From Pseudomonadota bacterium (lineage in GTDB: Bacteria > Pseudomonadota > Alphaproteobacteria > Rhodobacterales > Rhodobacteraceae), in the NCBI GenBank assembly GCA_963205075.1, contig CAUJIU010000034.1, positions 1-35,236 of the forward strand: a stretch of DNA of 35,236 bases, in the 5' to 3' direction. This document shows positions 7,691 to 15,240 of this stretch, in pieces (the stretch's first letter is position 1; the number at the start of each line of letters is the position of its first letter). A model generated the notes under the pieces. The model saw nothing but the letters and a program-made list of their open reading frames with translations, did no database searches and was not told the DNA's origin. Position numbers and translations under genes: made by a program.

Positions 7691-8647
7691 ATGCGCGCAT
7701 TTCAGGTCAGTGACCACGACTCACCCCCCGCCCTGGCCGAGGCCCCGGTTCCGGTTCCGGCCACCGGTCAGGTTCTGATCCGGATTTCGGCTTGCGGCTT
7801 GAATTTCGCCGATCTTCTGGTGGCGTCGGGCAGTTATCAGGACATCCCGCCCCTGCCCTGCACGCTGGGCATGGAGGTTGCCGGAACCATCGTCAGCGCC
7901 GGCCCCGACACGGTCGCGCCACCGCCCGGAACGCGGGTGGCTGCCTATGGCGGCCATGGCGGACTGGCCGAGTTCGGGGTCTTTCCTGCGGCGAATTGTC
8001 TACCCGTCCCGGTTGCAATGCCCGATGAAATTGCCGCCGGATTGCAGGTCGCCTATGGCACGTCGCACCTGGCGCTGACCCGCCGGGCGCGGCTTTCGGC
8101 GGGTGAGACCCTGGTGGTCCACGGCGCCTCGGGCGGGGTCGGACAGACCGCGGTCGAGATCGGAGCGATGCTGGGTGCGCGTGTCATCGGCATCGCGCGC
8201 GGTGCGGACAAGCTGGAGGCGGTGCGCCGGGCCGGGGCGCATCTCGCGCTTGACGGCTCGGGCGATATTGTCGGCCGGATCAAGGCCGAGGGCGGGGCCG
8301 ACGTGGTCTATGACCCGGTCGGCGGGGCGGCGCTGACCGATGCGCTGCGCTACACCAGGCGCGAGGGGCGGATCATCACCATCGGCTTTGCCAGCGGCAC
8401 GGTGCCTCAGATCCCGGCCAACCACCTGCTGGTCAAGAATATCGACGTGATCGGCTTCTATTGGGGTGGCTACCACCACTTCAACCCCGGCGCGGTGCGG
8501 GACTCGCTGGCCGATATCCTGAGCCATTGCGCGGCGGGCCGCCTGACCCCCCGGATCGGCACCGTGCTGCCTTTCGAGCGCGCCGGCGAGGGGCTGGACC
8601 TGCTGCGCAGCCGCAAGGCCATCGGCAAGGTGGTGATCCGGATCTGA
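7691..8647 (+). CDS. Zinc-independent NAD(P)H:quinone oxidoreductase (MDR superfamily)
   Basis: A 318-residue medium-chain dehydrogenase/reductase of the quinone-oxidoreductase type. An N-terminal GroES-like domain (about 1-115) carries ISACGLNFADLL and LPCTLGMEVAGTI. The Rossmann domain has VVHGASGGVGQTAVEIG for NADPH. The zinc ligands of alcohol dehydrogenases are absent, as expected for QOR/zeta-crystallin enzymes. The likely reaction is NADPH-dependent reduction of quinones or of enone double bonds in the cytoplasm; the substrate cannot be told. A very strong AAGGAGGG precedes the ATG, suggesting efficient translation. Its 3' end abuts that of the convergent LysR gene (2-base gap). Confidence 0.9.
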   Translation: MRAFQVSDHDSPPALAEAPVPVPATGQVLIRISACGLNFADLLVASGSYQDIPPLPCTLGMEVAGTIVSAGPDTVAPPPGTRVAAYGGHGGLAEFGVFPAANCLPVPVAMPDEIAAGLQVAYGTSHLALTRRARLSAGETLVVHGASGGVGQTAVEIGAMLGARVIGIARGADKLEAVRRAGAHLALDGSGDIVGRIKAEGGADVVYDPVGGAALTDALRYTRREGRIITIGFASGTVPQIPANHLLVKNIDVIGFYWGGYHHFNPGAVRDSLADILSHCAAGRLTPRIGTVLPFERAGEGLDLLRSRKAIGKVVIRI

Positions 8648-8649
8648 GG

Positions 8650-9504
8650 TCAGCCCGCCTGGAAGGCGGCGCGGATCATTTCGGCGATGCCGGACACCAC
8701 CGGCCGGTCGGGCTGTTCCTTGCAGTAGAGGTTGATCTGCATCTGCCGCAGTTCCGGCAGCGCGCCACCATGGGCGACCCTCTCGAAATAATGCGGCTCG
8801 GTGCCGGCCAGCATGGCATGGACGGCCAGATCGGCGCTGACCGTGGCCTCGATGGTGCGGGTGTAGTTGCCTTCGACCGCCATTTCCCAGGGGATTCCGG
8901 CCTCATCCAGACGCCGCTGCGCACCTTGCCGGAAAAAGCAGCGATCCTCGAAGGCCAGCCGCAGCGGGCGCTGCCGCCAGGCCTGCCCGCCTGGGGCCCC
9001 GACCCAGACCAGTTCGCGGGTGGTAAGTTTCTCGCCGCCCCGGTCGGCGGCATCCTCGGTCGTCAGCATCACGTCGATCTGGCCCTTGGCGAACTCGTTC
9101 TTCAGGAGCCGCGTGAAGGACGAGATCAGCTGCACCTTGACGCGCGGATAGTCGACGGCGAAGCGTTGCAGGATCTGCGGAATGGCCGGATAGACGATGT
9201 CGCTGGGCACGCCCAGCGTGATGGTGCCGGAATATTCCTGCGCGGTCAGGCGTCCGAACACCTCGTCATTGAGCGCGATGATCCGCCGCGCATAGCCCAG
9301 AAGCTGGTCGCCCGCCGCCGACAGCGTCAGTCCCCGGCCCGAGCGGTCGAACAGCTCGATCCCCAGCAGGTCCTCGATCCGCTTGATCTGCATCGAAACC
9401 GCCGACTGGGTCAGGTTCAACAGCCCCGCCGCGCGCGTCACCCCGCCCTGATCGGCCACGGTGATGAAAGAGCGCAGGGTGGTCACGTCGAGATTTCTGG
9501 CCAT
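8650..9504 (-). CDS. LysR-family transcriptional regulator
   Basis: A 284-residue LysR protein. The winged helix-turn-helix is at about residues 5-65 (TTLRSFITVADQGGVTRAAG, LNLTQSAVSMQIKRIEDLLG, FDRSGRGLTLSAAGDQLLGY), followed by a periplasmic-binding-protein-like effector domain starting near residue 90. The ATG of MARNLDV is preceded by AAGGA; an in-frame ATG eleven codons upstream is less likely. It is divergent from the DUF1127 gene at 9624 across 119 bases, which suggests it controls that gene or itself. It is convergent with the quinone oxidoreductase gene. The effector is unknown. Confidence 0.92.
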   Translation of the reverse strand: MARNLDVTTLRSFITVADQGGVTRAAGLLNLTQSAVSMQIKRIEDLLGIELFDRSGRGLTLSAAGDQLLGYARRIIALNDEVFGRLTAQEYSGTITLGVPSDIVYPAIPQILQRFAVDYPRVKVQLISSFTRLLKNEFAKGQIDVMLTTEDAADRGGEKLTTRELVWVGAPGGQAWRQRPLRLAFEDRCFFRQGAQRRLDEAGIPWEMAVEGNYTRTIEATVSADLAVHAMLAGTEPHYFERVAHGGALPELRQMQINLYCKEQPDRPVVSGIAEMIRAAFQAG

Positions 9505-9527
9505 ATCAACATCCTTGATGAACCATC

Positions 9528-9546
9528 GCAAAAACATTCATTTTGC
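9528..9546. promoter_or_regulatory. Candidate LysR operator between lysR and the DUF1127 gene
   Basis: GCAAAA (9528-9533) and TTTTGC (9541-9546) are inverted arms with a 7-base A/T-rich centre. The 19-base dyad lies 24 bases from the lysR start and is the kind of palindrome LysR proteins use for autoregulation and divergent control. A second overlapping palindrome, ATTTTGCAAAT, covers its right arm. Confidence 0.4.
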
Positions 9547-9623
9547 AAATGACACAGTCGGGTCCATATATCAACCATCGTGATCCAGATGATCCGATTC
9601 ATCTCTGACCCAAGGAGTTTCCG

Positions 9624-9839
9624 ATGTCCGCCGTCCTGACCCTCACCCGCAAGCCCGTCACCCTGTCCGCCTCCGGCTGGCTGGTCCGGATAAGCTCGGC
9701 GCTGACGGTCTGGGAGCAGCGCCGCAAACTCGCCGTGATGGATGACCATCAGCTTGCCGATCTGGGGCTCGACCGCGCCCAGGCGCTTGCCGAGGCCAAC
9801 CGTCCGCTCTGGGACGTTCCGGCGACCTGGCGCAACTGA
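9624..9839 (+). CDS. DUF1127 small protein
   Basis: A 71-residue basic protein. The C-terminal half shows the DUF1127 (YjiS-like) pattern WEQRRKLAVMDDHQLADLGL followed by R at the start of the next helix. The N-terminal part is a variable Ser/Thr-rich lead. AAGGAG precedes the ATG at ideal spacing. In Rhodobacter sphaeroides a DUF1127 protein (CcaF1) binds RNA and affects sRNA maturation and turnover, and other DUF1127 proteins link to phosphate or stress responses. Whether this one does so is unknown. The divergent LysR gene and the palindrome between them suggest regulation by that LysR. Confidence 0.85.
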   Translation: MSAVLTLTRKPVTLSASGWLVRISSALTVWEQRRKLAVMDDHQLADLGLDRAQALAEANRPLWDVPATWRN

Positions 9840-9893
9840 GCCGCCCGGACCCGAGCCGCGCCCCGATATTCGGGAATAATTCGCCGGAAATCC

Positions 9894-9922
9894 TTGTAAA
9901 GCGCGGCACTCCTGCCAATATC
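9894..9922 (+). promoter_or_regulatory. Candidate promoter of the Bax inhibitor-1 gene
   Basis: TTGTAA (9894-9899), a 17-base spacer and AATATC (9917-9922) lie about 60 bases upstream of the ATG at 9983. The match to the sigma70 consensus is moderate. The 143-base gap behind the DUF1127 gene also holds a short CCGATATTCGG dyad (9863-9873) of unknown meaning. Confidence 0.3.
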
Positions 9923-9982
9923 TGAGACCAAGTGGCGCTTCGACCCATCGGGGCGCCGCAATGCCAGAATTTGGAGGATACC

Positions 9983-11020
9983 ATGGCACAAACCAGGACT
10001 ACTTATAGCCCCGCCGGTACCCGCACCGCTCAGATCGATGCCGGGCTGCGGGCCCATATGAACAAGGTCTACGGGACCATGTCGGTTGGCATGGTCATCA
10101 CCGCGCTGGCCGCTTGGGCAATCGCGGGGCTGTCTGTCACCGATGTGGCCAATGCCTACCAGCTCGGCGCGGGCAGGTTCCTGACCGATTTCGGCTACGC
10201 TCTATACGCCTCGCCGCTCAAATGGCTGATTATGTTCCTGCCGCTGATCATGGTCTTTGCCTTCGGTGCAATAATCAACCGCCTGTCGGCCGCGGGCGCG
10301 CAACTGTTCTTCTACGCCTTTGCCGCGGCGATGGGCTTGTCGATCAGTTCGATCTTTCTGGTCTACACCTCGTTCTCGATCGTGCAGGTGTTCCTGATCA
10401 CCGCCATTGCCTTCGCCGGCCTGTCGCTGTGGGGTTATACCACCAAGAAGGACATCTCGGGCTGGGGCAGCTTCCTGATCATGGGCGTGATCGGCCTGCT
10501 GGTCGCCTCGATCGTCAACATCTTCCTCGGCTCGCCGGCGATCATGTTCGCGATTTCGGCGCTCGGCGTGCTGATCTTTGCGGGCCTCACCGCCTACGAC
10601 ACCCAGAAGATCAAGACGATGTATCTCGAGCATGCCCAGCACGGTGACAGCGAGTGGCTGGCCAAGTCGGCCATCATGGGGGCGCTGAACCTCTACCTCG
10701 ACTTCAACAACATGTTCATGATCCTGCTGCAGCTTTTCGGCAATCGCGAATCACCGGCGGACAGCACCAAACGGAAAAGGGCCGGTCGATCGACCGGCCC
10801 TTTTTGCATCTGGATTTCAGAGTTCAGGCCTCGGGCTCGTCCTTGGCAGTCTCGGCCTCGGCCACGTCCTCGCGGACCACTTCCAGCTTCAGCTTGCCCG
10901 CAAACGCCGCCAGCACCCCCAGCACCGCCAGAATCGGCGCGGCCAGCACCACCGCACCTCCGGCCAGCGCGCCGATGGTCAGCGGCAGCTCGACGGCGAT
11001 CGAGCCGTCCGGCGACTTGA
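9983..11020 (+). CDS. Bax inhibitor-1/YccA-family membrane protein with a lost stop codon (3' extended)
   Basis: A seven-helix integral membrane protein of the BI-1 (TMBIM) family; bacterial members are small inner-membrane proteins, some acting as pH-gated Ca2+ leak channels. The conserved part is residues 1-256, from MAQTRTTYSPAG to LQLFGNRE, including GLRAHMNKVYGTMSVG and IFAGLTAYDTQKIK. The start is supported by GGAGG before the ATG; an in-frame ATG at 9932 is unlikely. Relatives end at or just after GNRE. Here the next codon is TCA, one base from TGA, and the frame continues through a rho-independent terminator and into the antisense of the DUF4342 gene to a stop at 11018-11020. That adds 89 low-complexity Pro/Arg residues. 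The extension is very probably not native coding sequence. Confidence 0.85.
   Translation: MAQTRTTYSPAGTRTAQIDAGLRAHMNKVYGTMSVGMVITALAAWAIAGLSVTDVANAYQLGAGRFLTDFGYALYASPLKWLIMFLPLIMVFAFGAIINRLSAAGAQLFFYAFAAAMGLSISSIFLVYTSFSIVQVFLITAIAFAGLSLWGYTTKKDISGWGSFLIMGVIGLLVASIVNIFLGSPAIMFAISALGVLIFAGLTAYDTQKIKTMYLEHAQHGDSEWLAKSAIMGALNLYLDFNNMFMILLQLFGNRESPADSTKRKRAGRSTGPFCIWISEFRPRARPWQSRPRPRPRGPLPASACPQTPPAPPAPPESARPAPPHLRPARRWSAAARRRSSRPAT
10775..10805. terminator. Bidirectional rho-independent terminator
   Basis: A perfect palindrome centred at 10789/10790 (arms AAAAGGGCCGGTCGA and its complement) gives a G+C-rich stem with T-runs on both strands. It serves the convergent BI-1 gene (plus) and DUF4342 gene (minus). 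It begins 25 bases after the expected end of the BI-1 coding sequence, which supports the view that the open frame beyond 10750 is accidental. Confidence 0.9.
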
Positions 11021-11147
11021 TCCGCACGCTCTTGGCGCTGGCATCCGCCGCCAGCTCGCGGATCGCGGCCACCAGCCTTTCGCCCGCCACCTCGATCTCG
11101 TCGACCCAGCTGCGCCGGGTCTCTTGCTGCGATTCTTCGTCGGTCAT
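10824..11147 (-). CDS. DUF4342 domain protein
   Basis: A 107-residue protein. The acidic N-terminus leads into the DUF4342 pattern: WVDEIEVAGERLVAAIRELA, KSVRIKSPDGSIAVELPLTI, then a hydrophobic Gly/Ala-rich segment (about 58-85) that could cross or lie in the membrane, and an acidic tail after KLKLEVVRED. The function of DUF4342 is unknown. A full AGGAGG ribosome-binding site precedes the ATG. A long palindrome 16 bases upstream of the ATG is a good candidate operator. It shares its terminator with the convergent BI-1 gene. Confidence 0.85.
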   Translation of the reverse strand: MTDEESQQETRRSWVDEIEVAGERLVAAIRELAADASAKSVRIKSPDGSIAVELPLTIGALAGGAVVLAAPILAVLGVLAAFAGKLKLEVVREDVAEAETAKDEPEA

Positions 11148-11163
11148 GGTCTTGCCTCCTGCA

Positions 11164-11186
11164 ATATGTTAATGATCATTACATAT
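11164..11186. promoter_or_regulatory. Long A/T-rich palindrome upstream of the DUF4342 gene
   Basis: The core TAATGATCATTA (11170-11181) is a perfect 12-base palindrome, flanked by ATATGT (11164-11169) and ACATAT (11181-11186), which are also complementary with a one-base offset. In a G+C-rich genome a 23-base A/T-rich dyad at -17 to -39 from a start codon suggests an operator overlapping the promoter. The regulator is not identified; the repeat is only loosely like Fur-family sites. Confidence 0.5.
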
Positions 11187-11261
11187 GGAGAGCCGCGCCG
11201 CCGTTTCCAGTGGCACCGGGGATTTTCCCGCGCATTTGCTGCAAGAGGCCGCTGCGCCATG

Positions 11262-11294
11262 AAAAAGGCCGCGCCCGACAGTCCGGGCGCGGCC
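11262..11294 (-). terminator. Rho-independent terminator of rpmG
   Basis: On the minus strand an 11-base-pair G+C stem (arms 11284-11294 and 11267-11277) with a 6-base loop is followed by five T residues (11266-11262). It lies 27 bases past the rpmG stop codon. Confidence 0.88.
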
Positions 11295-11321
11295 TCGAGA
11301 CCGTTTCAGGTCAGGCAGATC

Positions 11322-11489
11322 CTACTTGATCTTGCCTTCCTTGTATTCGACATGCTTGCGCACGACGGGGTCGTATTTGCGGACCGTCATCTTCTCGGTC
11401 ATCGTGCGCGCGTTCTTCTTGGTGACGTAGAAATGCCCGGTCCCCGCGGTGGAGTTCAGGCGGATCTTGATGGTGGTCGGCTTCGCCAT
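11322..11489 (-). CDS. rpmG: 50S ribosomal protein L33
   Basis: A 55-residue ribosomal protein of the large subunit. It reads [20 protein letters not shown] then [14 protein letters not shown] and ends in [11 protein letters not shown], the standard L33. It lacks the two CxxC pairs, so it is the zinc-independent (C-minus) form usual in proteobacteria. AGGAG precedes the ATG. It is a single-gene unit with its own terminator, located downstream of the RNase P RNA gene on the same strand. The 121 bases between them probably hold its promoter, but no unambiguous boxes were found. Confidence 0.96.
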   Translation of the reverse strand: MAKPTTIKIRLNSTAGTGHFYVTKKNARTMTEKMTVRKYDPVVRKHVEYKEGKIK

Positions 11490-11610
11490 GGTCGCTTCTC
11501 CTGGTCGCGGGCCACATCGGGGCCGTCGCGTATCAATCCGTATGAAGCCCGCCTTTTACCCGGCCAACCGGCCGAGTCAACCGCAAAGCGGCTGAATTGG
11601 AGGCAAGAAC

Positions 11611-12027
11611 GCGCGGATGGCCTGTAAGCCGGATTCTGTCCAAGACCGCGTTGCCGCGGCCTCTGGATGACCATTCATCTCGACCCGCCGTTACCGGCGC
11701 ATCTCTAGCTGCCAACCCGGGCCTCTCGGGTTCAAGCATCCCTGCGGGGATATCGGTTGCGTCGCCGCCGCCGATCACGCCCGCCCGAGGCCCCTATTTG
11801 GCATTGCTCCTGGTGGGGCTTGCCGTGCCGGTCCTGTTGCCAGTCCCGCGGTGGGCTCTTACCCCACCGTTTCACCGTGACCCGGGCCAGGCCCGGGCTG
11901 TCTGTTCTCTGTGGCGCTTTCCCTCGGGTTTCCCCGGCCGGGGGTTACCCGGCACCATGCTTTGTGGAGTCCGGACTTTCCTCGGGCGCCCTTGCGGGAA
12001 TCCGCGGTCATCCAGCCATCCGCGCGC
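11611..12027 (-). ncRNA. rnpB: RNase P RNA, bacterial class A
   Basis: The catalytic RNA of RNase P, which matures tRNA 5' ends. On the minus strand the 5' conserved block GAGGAAAGTCCGGACTCCAC and the 3' block ACAGAATCCGGCTTACAGGC (partners in helix P4 and its flanks) are both present. Between them are GGGAAAGCGCC, GGTGAAACGGTGGGGTAAG and AGAGATG-containing elements in class-A order. Helix P1 is formed by GCGCGGATGGC at the 5' end (near 12027) and its complement at the 3' end (near 11611), which sets the borders to within a few bases. It starts just past the stop of the amidase gene. Protein-length open frames across this region are accidental. Confidence 0.96.
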
Positions 12028-12034
12028 GCCCCGG

Positions 12035-12721
12035 TTACGCCGGCGCCGCCCGCCGGTCAACGGGAAAGCGCGCGGCAAGGTCGAGCGCGCGCCCCATGTC
12101 AGTGCTGGCAAGCGGGCCCTTCTGGCCGGGATTGAAGCGCAGGCGAAACGCCGCCAGACGCGCATCGGCCGGCGGGTCGGGGTCGTAGCCCAGCCGCGTC
12201 AGCGCCGCGCCAAAGGCCGCCGCATCTGCCGCCTGCGGCCCGGCATCGGACCAGATCGCCAGCCCCCGGAGCGCCAGCCGCCGCCAGTCGAACCGCGGGC
12301 CGGGGTCGATCTTGCGCCCGATGGCGCAGTCCGAATGGCCGATGACGCGCTCGGGCGGGATCGCCCAGCGCCCCATGATGGGGGGCAACAGCCGCTCCAG
12401 TGCCAGCATCTGGGGGGCGCTGAACGGGGCAAGGCCGGTATTGTCCAGCTCGATGCCGACCGAGCGGGAGTTGATGTCTTGCACATTCCCCCAACGCCCC
12501 GCGCCCGCATGCCAGGCGCGCAGATCCTCGGGCACCAGCGCCTCGACCGCCCCGTCACGGCCGATCAGGTAATGCGCCGAAACCTCGGTCTGCGGGTTGC
12601 ACAGCGTCGCCCGCGCCGCCGTCAGGCTCGCCATGGCGGTGTAGTGGATCACCACCAGATCGGGCTTGGCGCCAGCCCGGCGCGGCCCGCAATTGGGAGA
12701 GGCTGGCGCGGGCGCGCTCAG
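12035..12721 (-). CDS. AmpD-like N-acetylmuramoyl-L-alanine amidase (start unusual)
   Basis: An N-acetylmuramoyl-L-alanine amidase of the Amidase_2/PGRP fold that cleaves peptide from (anhydro)muramic acid. Zinc-site and fold motifs are VVIHYTAMAS (first His), VSAHYLIGRDG, WHAG, NSRSVGIELDN and GHSDCAIGRKIDPGPRFDW (second His and Asp), as in AmpD. A peptidoglycan-binding-like tail follows. The family N-terminus SPNxGPRRxGAKPDL is encoded in frame, but no ATG, GTG or TTG precedes it after the last in-frame stop. The only standard starts are GTGs at 12655 and 12652, inside the first beta strand. I propose a CTG at 12721 that overlaps the upstream stop in a CTGA. The alternative is a shorter product from 12655. 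Confidence 0.8.
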   Translation of the reverse strand: MSAPAPASPNCGPRRAGAKPDLVVIHYTAMASLTAARATLCNPQTEVSAHYLIGRDGAVEALVPEDLRAWHAGAGRWGNVQDINSRSVGIELDNTGLAPFSAPQMLALERLLPPIMGRWAIPPERVIGHSDCAIGRKIDPGPRFDWRRLALRGLAIWSDAGPQAADAAAFGAALTRLGYDPDPPADARLAAFRLRFNPGQKGPLASTDMGRALDLAARFPVDRRAAPA

Positions 12722-13407
12722 CGTTGCAGCGCCAGGAGGAACGGCGCCGGATCCCAGGCGCAGGCAAAGCCGTCGCCATCCGGGTCGATCCCGCGCGGAT
12801 CACGCTCGGGGCCGCCGCGCGCCAGGAAGTCGCGCTGCGCCTCGTCGGCCGAGGTGTAGGAGGCGCAATTGTGATCGTAGCGCCAGTTGGCCGACAGCAC
12901 AAAGCGGCTGTACCACTCCTGCCCTTTGACGTTGGGGGCGTTCAGCGCATAGGCGATGATGTTGGGGCCCTCGTCGCCGGGCCGGTTCAGCAGCGCCGTG
13001 GTCTCGGCCACCTGGTAGGCGGCAGCGTTGGCGGCAAGCCGCTCGGCGTCGCTCTGGATGGTCTCGCGGCTGGCGACGGCGCTGAAATCCTGCTCGTCGG
13101 AGATGCCGCTGCTGGCGATGATCACCGGCGCGGCATTGCCCGGGGTGGCCTCGACCCCGCCGGTGCGGCCCGATCCGGGGGCGGTGCCGATCCCGGCGGC
13201 GGCAAGCTCGCTGGCGCCGATGGCACCCGTGGTCACCGGCGGCGGCGCGATGGCCGCGACACCGGCGGTATCGCCGCTGGTGCCATATTCGGAGTAGGTG
13301 CCGAAGCCCACGCCCCGGCCGCTGTCCGGCACGCCCGGAGAGCAGGCCGAAAACGCCGCGAAAGCGGCCCCGATCAGGAACCCGTTCTTCAAGATGTCCA
13401 CCTGCAT
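12718..13407 (-). CDS. Excalibur-domain lipoprotein
   Basis: A 229-residue envelope protein. The signal sequence MQVDILKNGFLIGAAFAAFS ends before a Cys in a lipobox-like FSAC, so it is probably lipidated. A long Gly/Ala/Pro/Ser-rich linker (about 22-120) follows. The C-terminal 60 residues hold an excalibur (DxDxDG) calcium-binding motif, GIDPDGDGFACAWDP, with a partner Cys in YDHNCASYTSADEAQRDFL. Excalibur domains occur in secreted bacterial proteins, often with cell-wall enzymes; here the next gene is an amidase whose reading frame overlaps its stop. The ATG is preceded by AAAGGG. It lies 23 bases behind gatA, probably at the end of that operon. Confidence 0.82.
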   Translation of the reverse strand: MQVDILKNGFLIGAAFAAFSACSPGVPDSGRGVGFGTYSEYGTSGDTAGVAAIAPPPVTTGAIGASELAAAGIGTAPGSGRTGGVEATPGNAAPVIIASSGISDEQDFSAVASRETIQSDAERLAANAAAYQVAETTALLNRPGDEGPNIIAYALNAPNVKGQEWYSRFVLSANWRYDHNCASYTSADEAQRDFLARGGPERDPRGIDPDGDGFACAWDPAPFLLALQR

Positions 13408-13430
13408 GCTCGACCCTTTTGTGAGCGCTC

Positions 13431-14912
13431 TTACCACCACTTCGCAGGCTTGGAAACAAAAGCCGCCGAAGCTTCCAGCGAATAGGCGATGTTCAGCAGA
13501 TCGGCCTCTTCCCATGGCCGGCCGATCAGCTGCAAGCCCAGCGGCAGGCCCCTGGCATCGAGCCCGGCCGGCACGGCGATGCCGGGCAGCCCGGCGAGGT
13601 TGACCGTCACGGTGAAGACATCGTTGAGATACATCTGGATCGGGTCGGCATCGGCCATTTCGCCCAGCCCGAAGGCGGCCGACGGCGTGGCCGGCGTGAG
13701 GATCGCGTCAACGCCGGCGGCAAAGGCCTCTTCGAAGTCGCGCTTGATCAGCGCCCGCACCCGGCGGGCGCGGTTGTAATAGGCGTCGTAAAAGCCCGCC
13801 GAAAGCACGTAGGTGCCGACCATGACCCGGCGCTGCACTTCATGGCCGAAGCCCTCGGCGCGGGTCTTTTCATACATCTCGGTGATGCCGTCGCCCTGCG
13901 CCAGCCTGGCGCGATGGCCAAAGCGCACCCCGTCATAGCGGGCGAGGTTGGACGAGGCCTCGGCGGGGGCGATGACGTAATAGGCGGGCAGCGCGTATCT
14001 GGTATGCGGCAGCGAGATATCGGCGATCCTGGCGCCCGCATCGCGGAGCATCGCCGTGCCATCGGCCCAGAGCCTCTCGATCTCGGCAGGCATGCCCTCC
14101 ATCCGGTATTCCTTGGGAATGCCGATGGTCTTGCCGCGAATGTCGCCGGTCAGCGCCGCCTCGAAATCCGGCACGGCGAGGTCGGCGGAGGTCGAATCCT
14201 TGGGGTCGTGGCCAGACATGGCGCCCAGCAGGATCGCGGCGTCGCGCACGTCCTTGGTCATCGGGCCGGCCTGATCGAGCGACGAGGCAAAGGCCACGAT
14301 GCCCCAGCGCGACACCCGGCCATAGGTCGGCTTGATGCCGGTGATGCCGGTGAAGGCCGCGGGCTGGCGGATCGAGCCGCCAGTATCGGTGCCGGTGGCG
14401 CCCAGACACAGGTCGGCGGCCACCGCCGAGGCAGAGCCGCCCGACGAGCCACCGGGCGTCAGCTTGCGGTCGTCGATCTTCCACGGGTTGACCGCGTCGC
14501 CGTAACAGGAGGTCTCGTTGCTGCTGCCCATGGCGAATTCGTCCATGTTCAGTTTGCCCAGCATGACCGCGCCGGCGCCGAACAGCCTGGTGGTCACGGT
14601 CGATTCGTATTCCGGGCGGAAGCCCCTGAGGATGTTGCTGCCCGCCTGCGAGGGCACGCCCTTGGTGCAGAACAGGTCCTTGATGCCCAGCGGGATACCG
14701 CAAAGATCGGGCGCGTCGCCAGATTTGAGCCGCGCATCCGCGTCGGCGGCCTGCTGGCGGGCCAGATCGGGGGTCTGGTGCACGAAGGCGTTGAGCGCGC
14801 CCGCACCCTCGACCGCGCCCAGGCAGGCCTCGGTCAGCTCGGTGGCGCTCAGATCGCCCTTGCGCAGGGCGTCGCGGGCGGCGGAGATCGTCAGTTTCGG
14901 CAGATCGGACAT
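13431..14912 (-). CDS. gatA: Asp-tRNA(Asn)/Glu-tRNA(Gln) amidotransferase subunit A
   Basis: The 493-residue amidase subunit of GatCAB, which releases ammonia from glutamine to convert Glu-tRNA(Gln) or Asp-tRNA(Asn) to the amide forms. It is an amidase-signature protein: the catalytic Lys78 is in [10 protein letters not shown], the cis-Ser (Ser156) in [12 protein letters not shown], and the nucleophile Ser180 in [12 protein letters not shown]. The start MSDLPKLTI lies two bases after the gatC stop with GGAG in front. The open frame extends much further upstream only because gatC contains no stop in that frame. gatB is not in the window, as is common. Confidence 0.97.
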   Translation of the reverse strand: MSDLPKLTISAARDALRKGDLSATELTEACLGAVEGAGALNAFVHQTPDLARQQAADADARLKSGDAPDLCGIPLGIKDLFCTKGVPSQAGSNILRGFRPEYESTVTTRLFGAGAVMLGKLNMDEFAMGSSNETSCYGDAVNPWKIDDRKLTPGGSSGGSASAVAADLCLGATGTDTGGSIRQPAAFTGITGIKPTYGRVSRWGIVAFASSLDQAGPMTKDVRDAAILLGAMSGHDPKDSTSADLAVPDFEAALTGDIRGKTIGIPKEYRMEGMPAEIERLWADGTAMLRDAGARIADISLPHTRYALPAYYVIAPAEASSNLARYDGVRFGHRARLAQGDGITEMYEKTRAEGFGHEVQRRVMVGTYVLSAGFYDAYYNRARRVRALIKRDFEEAFAAGVDAILTPATPSAAFGLGEMADADPIQMYLNDVFTVTVNLAGLPGIAVPAGLDARGLPLGLQLIGRPWEEADLLNIAYSLEASAAFVSKPAKWW

Positions 14913-14914
14913 GG

Positions 14915-15202
14915 TCACTCCACCACCTTCGGGACGGCGAAGAACCCCTCGCGGGCATCGGGCGCGTTCCTGAGCACCGCCGCCTGCTGGTTGCCGTCGG
15001 TCACCACGTCCTCGCGCCGCTTGAGGCGCATCGGCGTGACGCTGGTCATCGGCTCTATGCCCTCGACATCGACCTCGTTGAGTTGCTCGATAAAGCCCAG
15101 GATGGCGCTGAACTCGGCGGCAAGTGCCGGCAGCGCCGCCTCCTCGACCTTGATGCGGGCGAGCTTGGCCACGCGGCGGGCGGTTTCGATATCGATGGAC
15201 AT
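14915..15202 (-). CDS. gatC: Asp-tRNA(Asn)/Glu-tRNA(Gln) amidotransferase subunit C
   Basis: The 95-residue small subunit that wraps around GatA and stabilises GatCAB. The N-terminus [17 protein letters not shown] and the C-terminal [20 protein letters not shown], followed by [17 protein letters not shown], are diagnostic for GatC. It is separated from gatA by two bases and so translationally linked. A ceramidase-like gene lies 38 bases upstream on the same strand. The ribosome-binding site is weak (AAAGGGCC). Confidence 0.96.
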   Translation of the reverse strand: MSIDIETARRVAKLARIKVEEAALPALAAEFSAILGFIEQLNEVDVEGIEPMTSVTPMRLKRREDVVTDGNQQAAVLRNAPDAREGFFAVPKVVE

Positions 15203-15240
15203 TGGCGGGCCCTTTGCTCGGAGCGGTTCGGAACAGGGCT

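Noticed and set aside
11597-12859. Long plus-strand open frame over the RNase P RNA and amidase genes
   Set aside because: It covers a clear class-A RNase P RNA and the antisense of the amidase; the translation has no family likeness.
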